Shown: positions 5,927 to 9,660 of the stretch, piece by piece
Numbering within the stretch: the first letter of the stretch is position 1
Layout: the number at the start of each line of letters is the position of its first letter
Assembly (NCBI GenBank): GCA_900555735.1
Contig: USMI01000063.1
Coordinates: forward strand, 1 to 9,660
Source of the DNA: an uncultured Eubacteriales bacterium
GTDB lineage: Bacteria > Bacillota > Clostridia > Oscillospirales > Oscillospiraceae
DNA: 9,660 nt
Direction: 5' to 3'
Translations under genes and position numbers: made by a program
Notes under the pieces: model-generated
What the model saw: the letters and a program-made list of their open reading frames with translations, nothing else
Told to the model about the DNA's origin: nothing
The model's database searches: none

Positions 5927-7523
5927 ATGTCACCATGTCGATGATCTCCTGCATGGAGAATTGCTCCTTGTAGTAGTTCAGCTGGCCGTCGATCAGCTCG
6001 TCCAGCACCCGCATGCCCAGCAGCTCTACCGGCGCCTTGTCATCCGTCAGGATGCAGTCGCCGCCGGTGTAGTCCTGCAAGCTCTGCGCCACCTTTCCCA
6101 TCATGTCGGCGTATTTGGCGTTGCTCAGCCGCACCCGGTTCTCGTCAAAGGTCTGCCGCAAGCCGTCGCTATCGGTGCAGAACACCACTGTGTTGGTATT
6201 GGCCGGTACATTCACCGTATAGGTATGGGCGAACACGCTGGCCATGGTGTCGCACAGGTACTGATTGATAGAGCCGTCCTGAGCGGAGGTCATGTTCAGG
6301 TTCACCACCATGACGCCGCCGGGCTTCAAATGCCGCTGCACCTCAGTGAAGAACTCCACGCTGGACAGCTGGAAGGGAATGGTGATGTCCTGATAGGCGT
6401 CCACCATAATCACGTCAAACTGCTCCTGCGAGGCGGTCAGATAGGCGCGGCCATCCTCCACCGCCACCTCCACGCTGTCCGGCAGGCCGAAGTACTCCGT
6501 GGCGATATCGGCGATCTTCTGGTCGATCTCCGCGCCCTGTACCTTCACACCGGGGAAATACCGCACGCAGTAGCTGGCGTAGGTGCCGGAGCCCATACCA
6601 AGGATCATGACGCTGCGGCCGTCGTTTTCGCTGCCGTCCATGCCTGCCATGCAGGGCGCGGCCAGCGCGTAGTCATAGTACATGCCCGTCAGCTCCGCGT
6701 CCTTCCGCTGGATGGACTGGACGCCGAACAGCACGTTGGTGGACAGCACCGTGCGCTTGTCGTTGTCCTTCACCTGAAGGTAATTATAGATGGACTCGTC
6801 CTCCAGCGTGATATCGTTCTCCCAGAAAGCGAAGCTGTAGGTGGGCAGGGTGAAGCACAGTCCCGCGATGACCACCGCCGCCACGATGCCCTTGATCATC
6901 CGCTTCCGGGCAAAGGCGAAATATACGATGCCGATGGCCGCCAGCACTCCGGCGAAGATCAGGAACGTGGCCGCCGTACCCACGGCGGGGATGGTGATGA
7001 AGGTAGGCACAAAGGTGCCGATGATGCTGCCGATGGTGTTCAGGGCGTTGAGGCGGCCCACGGTCTTTCCGGTGTCGTCCAGATTATCCACCGTGAACTT
7101 GGTCAGCGACGGCGTCACCGTACCCAGCAGCACGCAGGGGAAGGCAAAGATCACCAGACACGCCGCCAGTGCCGCCCAGACAAGGAAATTCTTCGTCACG
7201 AAGGTGGCCAGCAGCAGGCTGACCCCGGCGATGAGCCACCGGCCCGCGAAGGGGATCAATGCAATCCAGATGGCGGCGATGAGGATGCGGCCATACAGCC
7301 TGTCCGGCGAGTTGGTCTTGTCCGCCAGCTTGCCGCCCCACAGGTTGCCGATGGCCATGGCGATCATGATAACGCCGATGATGACCGTCCACACGATCTG
7401 GGAGGAACTGAAATAGGGCGCCATCAAACGGCTCGCGCCCAGCTCCACCGCCATCACCGACACACCGGCGAAGAACTCGGTGATATACAGGAACCATTTA
7501 TTCCGCATCAGTTTGTTTTCCAT
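5925..7523 (-). CDS. Fused membrane domain / spermidine-synthase-like protein
   Basis: A 532-residue protein of two parts. Residues about 10-230 hold many hydrophobic helices, with transporter-like turns such as GNLWGGKLADKT (59-70), so this half sits in the membrane. Residues about 240-532 are a Rossmann-fold aminopropyltransferase-like domain: ESIYNYLQV (244-251), glycine-rich loop GMGSG (309-313), acidic E332 in AEID, EDGRAY (356-361), D375 in VDAYQDITIP, and LTDDKAPVE near the end. This matches the 'fused MFS/spermidine synthase' families. True spermidine synthases carry a D-S-T-D-P type active-site segment, whereas here it is DAYQD followed by IPFQL, so polyamine synthesis is not assured and the substrate is unknown. 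The start at 7523 is set by GGAGGT 7 nt upstream (complement of 7531-7536). It is a single-gene unit with its own promoter and the shared terminator. No other polyamine gene lies in the window. Confidence 0.85.
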   Translation of the reverse strand: MENKLMRNKWFLYITEFFAGVSVMAVELGASRLMAPYFSSSQIVWTVIIGVIMIAMAIGNLWGGKLADKTNSPDRLYGRILIAAIWIALIPFAGRWLIAGVSLLLATFVTKNFLVWAALAACLVIFAFPCVLLGTVTPSLTKFTVDNLDDTGKTVGRLNALNTIGSIIGTFVPTFITIPAVGTAATFLIFAGVLAAIGIVYFAFARKRMIKGIVAAVVIAGLCFTLPTYSFAFWENDITLEDESIYNYLQVKDNDKRTVLSTNVLFGVQSIQRKDAELTGMYYDYALAAPCMAGMDGSENDGRSVMILGMGSGTYASYCVRYFPGVKVQGAEIDQKIADIATEYFGLPDSVEVAVEDGRAYLTASQEQFDVIMVDAYQDITIPFQLSSVEFFTEVQRHLKPGGVMVVNLNMTSAQDGSINQYLCDTMASVFAHTYTVNVPANTNTVVFCTDSDGLRQTFDENRVRLSNAKYADMMGKVAQSLQDYTGGDCILTDDKAPVELLGMRVLDELIDGQLNYYKEQFSMQEIIDMVT

Positions 7524-7552
7524 GCTGTGTACCTCCGGTTATTGATGGCAAC

Positions 7553-7581
7553 AGTATACAGGCATAGGGCATGTTTGTCAA
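7553..7581 (-). promoter_or_regulatory. Promoter of the spermidine-synthase-like gene
   Basis: On the minus strand a perfect -35 TTGACA (complement of 7576-7581) is 17 nt from TATACT (complement of 7553-7558). Transcription should start near 7546, giving a short leader of about 23 nt that contains the ribosome site. This is the best-matching promoter in the window. Confidence 0.85.
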
Positions 7582-7590
7582 ATCGGACGC

Positions 7591-7633
7591 AGCAGGAGAG
7601 CGCTCCCCGACGGGAAGCGCTCTCCTGCTTTTT
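7591..7633 (+). terminator. Intrinsic terminator reading on the + strand, with no + gene before it
   Basis: AGCAGGAGAGCGCT (7591-7604) pairs perfectly with AGCGCTCTCCTGCT (7616-7629), with three further C-G pairs inside the loop, then TTTTT (7629-7633) on the + strand. On the minus strand the stem is followed by GCGTCCGATTTG, a poor U tract. It would stop + strand transcription coming antisense through 5925-7523. For the asd transcript on the minus strand it would be only a hairpin. Confidence 0.75.
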
Positions 7634-7693
7634 GTGTATGAAGAATGGAAGGAAAATCAGACTTGATATATGCCAAACAAATAGCGGATCATT

Positions 7694-7900
7694 GCCTCGC
7701 AGAGTTCGCGTCCGCAGACGCGAAAAAATCAAATCATTTTTCTGACGTCGGTGCGCTAAGAAAATATGCCGGTGGCATATTTTTAGCATCCGATCTCGGC
7801 GGCTATGCCGCCGTAGCATCCGCTAATATTTGCAACGCATTTTGACGCGCGCAGTCGGCCGCAAACCTTTTTGGCAATGAAATCGTTAGATTTCATGCCA
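7694..7900 (-). repeat. Structured 3'-end element, copy B (inverted partner at 3511-3716)
   Basis: Read on the minus strand, this element begins one base after the asd stop codon and is 207 nt long, almost the same as copy A. The first hairpin (complement of 7872-7900) has a 12-bp stem with one bulged T and loop TAAC. Then come the identical core with hairpins at 7797-7813 and 7761-7783, and the last hairpin TTCGCGTC-tgcg-GACGCGAA (complement of 7705-7724). Against copy A, bases 7694-7863 differ at about 15 of 171 positions, mostly near the last hairpin. No clear minus-strand terminator follows before the next promoter, so the element itself may define the 3' end of the lysC-asd transcript. 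A reading frame on the + strand crosses the core, but I do not regard it as a gene. Confidence 0.85.
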
Positions 7901-7901
7901 G

Positions 7902-8909
7902 TTATTTGATACCCATGGCCAGCTCCGCGATCTGGACGGTGTTGGTGGCGGCGCCCTTGCGCACCTGATCGCCGCAGCACCAGATGTTCAGGCCGTTGTC
8001 GCTGGTGAGATCGTCGCGGATACGGCCCACGAACACGATGTCCTGATCGGAGGTATCCAGCGGCATGGGGTACTGCTTATTGGCCAGATCGTCCACCAGA
8101 CGGCAGCCCGCCGCCTTGGCAATGGCGGCCCTGGCGTCGGCCACGCTGATCTTCTCTCTGGTGCGCACCACGATGGACACGCTGTGGCTGCGGACCACGG
8201 GGACGCGGACGCAGGTACAGCTGACCTTCAGCTCCGGCAGGTGCAGGATCTTGCGGCCCTCGTTCTGCATTTTCATCTCCTCGGAGGTATAGCCCTCGAA
8301 GGCCTCTCCGCCGATCTGGGGGATGACATTATAGGCGATCTGATACTGGAACACCTTGGGCTGATAGCGCTCGCCCTTGCTGAGGGCATCCACCTCGGCC
8401 ATCAGCTCAATGGGGCCGCCCGCACCTGCACCGCTGACCGCCTGATAGCTGGAAGCCACGATGCTCTCGATGGGGCTGATCTGGTTCAGGGCATTGATGG
8501 CCACCAGCGACACGATGGTGGTGCAGTTGGGGTTGGAGATGATGCCCTTGTGCCACTTCACATCCTCGGGGTTGATCTCGGGGATCACCAGCGGCACGTC
8601 CTTGTCCAGACGGAAGGCGCTGGAGTTGTCCACGAACACAGCCCCGGCCTTGACGATAGCTGGTGCGAACTGCTTGGCGATGTCGTTCTCCGCCGCGCCC
8701 AGCACAAGGTCGAGCCCCTGAAAGGCGCTGTCGGAGGCGGCCACCACCTGCACCTGACCGCCCCGGAAGGGCAGCACGCTGCCTGCGCTGCGGGCGCTGG
8801 CGATGGGACGCAGCTCCGCCACAGGGAAGTCACGCTCCTCCAGAATCTTCATCATTTCACGGCCCACCGCGCCGGTGGCGCCCAGAATACCTACACGAAA
8901 CTGTTTCAT
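7902..8909 (-). CDS. asd: Aspartate-semialdehyde dehydrogenase
   Basis: Converts L-aspartyl-4-phosphate to L-aspartate 4-semialdehyde with NADPH, the branch-point precursor of diaminopimelate/lysine, threonine and methionine; cytoplasmic. The 335-residue length is normal. The NADP-binding loop GATGAVG is at 10-16. Catalytic C129 is in SNPNCTT, Q156 in SYQAVSGAG (154-162), and R235 and H242 in RVPVVRSHS (235-243), which together make up the active site of the family. The start at 8909 forms an ATGA overlap with the lysC stop codon. GGAGG (complement of 8920-8924), inside the end of lysC, gives a 10-nt spacing, so the pair is probably translationally coupled. Structured repeat copy B begins directly after the stop codon. 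Confidence 0.96.
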   Translation of the reverse strand: MKQFRVGILGATGAVGREMMKILEERDFPVAELRPIASARSAGSVLPFRGGQVQVVAASDSAFQGLDLVLGAAENDIAKQFAPAIVKAGAVFVDNSSAFRLDKDVPLVIPEINPEDVKWHKGIISNPNCTTIVSLVAINALNQISPIESIVASSYQAVSGAGAGGPIELMAEVDALSKGERYQPKVFQYQIAYNVIPQIGGEAFEGYTSEEMKMQNEGRKILHLPELKVSCTCVRVPVVRSHSVSIVVRTREKISVADARAAIAKAAGCRLVDDLANKQYPMPLDTSDQDIVFVGRIRDDLTSDNGLNIWCCGDQVRKGAATNTVQIAELAMGIK

Positions 8910-9660
8910 TTTGCAACTTCCTCCTTTACAAAGCTGTCATACAGGACGCGAATGGCCTGTTCAAAGTCTTTTTCCTCCACGCCCACGATGATGTTCAGTT
9001 CCTCGGGGCCCTGAGTGATCATACGGATGTTGACGCCGTGCTCGCCCAGCTTGCTGAAGATCTTACCGGACACGCCCAGACGGAAGGCCATCTTCCGGCC
9101 TACCGCCGCCACCACGGCGATGTGCTCCGTCAGGCGGATGGCGTCAGGCTGCAGCTCCTGCTGGATCTCGCCCAGAATACTGTACAGGCAGGAGGACACC
9201 TTGGCGGCCTCCACCACCAGCGACACGGTGTCAATGCCGGAGGGCGCGTATTCCACGTTGATCTGATGCTTGGCCAGAATGGACAGCAGCTTCAGCAGGG
9301 AGCCTGCCTCAGAGGACATGCCGCTCTTGGCCACGGTGATGATGGAGAAGCCCTTCTTACCGGCGATACCGGTGATGAAGCTGTCGTCCTGCTCCTCGTC
9401 GTCGATGCTGCTGAGGATCATGGTGCCGTCATGGGCCGGATCGTTGGTGTTGCGGATGTTCAGGGGGATGTTCTTCTCCCGGACGGGGAACACGGTGCCC
9501 TCATGCAGTACCTGCGCGCCCAGATAGCTCAGCTCGCGCAGCTCGCTGTACGTCACGCGGCGGATGGGCGCGGGGTTCTCCACGATGCGGGGATCGGCCA
9601 TCAGGATGCCGGACACGTCCGTCCAGTTCTCGTACACGTCGGCGTTCAGCGCCGCCGCCG
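8906..9660 (-). CDS. lysC: Aspartokinase, C-terminal part (N-terminus beyond the window)
   Basis: Phosphorylates L-aspartate on its 4-carboxylate, the first and usually feedback-controlled step of the aspartate pathway. The frame is open through base 9660, leaving 250 codons with the stop at 8906-8908; full monofunctional aspartokinases are about 400-460 residues. The visible part includes the end of the kinase domain (VYENWTDVSGILMADPRIV, then PIRRVTYSELRELSYLGAQVLH), followed by two ACT regulatory domains. The first is around FSIITVAKSGMSSEAGSLLKL; the second runs from HIAVVAAVGRKM to GVNIRMITQGPEELNIIVGV. The ACT domains normally bind lysine or threonine; which one applies here cannot be read off. 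An internal GTG at 9637 lies within conserved kinase sequence and is not a start. The gene overlaps asd by 4 bp, so the two form an operon whose promoter is outside the window. Confidence 0.94.
   Translation of the reverse strand, partial: AAALNADVYENWTDVSGILMADPRIVENPAPIRRVTYSELRELSYLGAQVLHEGTVFPVREKNIPLNIRNTNDPAHDGTMILSSIDDEEQDDSFITGIAGKKGFSIITVAKSGMSSEAGSLLKLLSILAKHQINVEYAPSGIDTVSLVVEAAKVSSCLYSILGEIQQELQPDAIRLTEHIAVVAAVGRKMAFRLGVSGKIFSKLGEHGVNIRMITQGPEELNIIVGVEEKDFEQAIRVLYDSFVKEEVAK

Noticed and set aside
5886..7745. 619-codon open frame on the + strand, longer than the real gene opposite it
   Set aside because: It is antisense to the spermidine-synthase-like gene across its length. The translation is histidine-, glycine- and arginine-rich with no domain, as expected from the reverse of a GC-rich gene, and it starts inside the shared terminator without a ribosome site.
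7645..7845. Frame on the + strand encoding a peptide (SDVGALRKYAGG...) also found on the minus strand of copy A near 3570-3670
   Set aside because: The shared peptide follows from the near-identical DNA core. The start regions differ, no ribosome site is shared, the frame ends differently in the two copies, and the copy differences preserve hairpins, not codons. Many genomic copies keeping the frame open would reopen this.
8184..9014. 276-codon + strand frame across asd and the lysC end
   Set aside because: Antisense shadow of two well-supported overlapping genes; no ribosome site or domain.

Overview
The window looks like core chromosome of a GC-rich Firmicute of the class Clostridia, most likely an Oscillospirales relative (gut Faecalibacterium / Oscillibacter / Gemmiger type). 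This is inferred from the high-GC coding sequence with strong GGAGG ribosome sites, the gene order recD2-comF-mbl, the Gram-positive style promoters (TTGACA-17-TATACT) and the protein families. The genus cannot be fixed from the sequence alone. There is no rRNA, tRNA, CRISPR array, transposase or phage gene.

Layout. Bases 1-1849 (+): the 3' two-thirds of a RecD2-type DNA helicase overlaps a ComF-family phosphoribosyltransferase by 11 bp. Bases 1850-2469: a 620-bp gap without a credible gene, filled with stacked inverted repeats and ending in a good promoter. Bases 2470-3501 (+): an MreB/Mbl actin-like cell-shape protein. Bases 3511-3716: a structured repeat (copy A), followed by an intrinsic terminator. 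Bases 3892-5889 (+): a class I/II PLP aminotransferase and a DUF2461 protein, each with its own promoter. Bases 5891-5926: a two-way terminator filling the gap between converging genes. Bases 5925-7523 (-): a membrane-anchored spermidine-synthase-like protein. Bases 7694-7900: copy B of the structured repeat, inverted. Bases 7902-9660 (-): aspartate-semialdehyde dehydrogenase preceded by the C-terminal part of aspartokinase, with a 4-bp ATGA overlap.

How the genes fit. Aspartokinase and Asd are the first and second steps of the aspartate pathway (diaminopimelate/lysine, threonine, methionine). The aminotransferase could feed or use the same amino-acid pool but is a separate transcription unit. 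Mbl guides side-wall peptidoglycan synthesis, and diaminopimelate goes into peptidoglycan, so the linkage is suggestive only. RecD2 and ComF belong to DNA repair and DNA uptake.

The most interesting item is the pair of ~206-nt elements at 3511-3716 and 7694-7900. They lie directly after the stop codons of two unrelated genes (mbl and asd), each in the sense direction of its gene. They share a near-identical core (a 66-nt exact run). Their first and last hairpins differ by base changes that almost all keep the pairing: six paired changes can be counted by eye. This suggests a conserved RNA (or DNA) structure at 3' ends, not simple insertion debris. As an inverted pair about 4 kb apart they could also allow inversion of the block between them.
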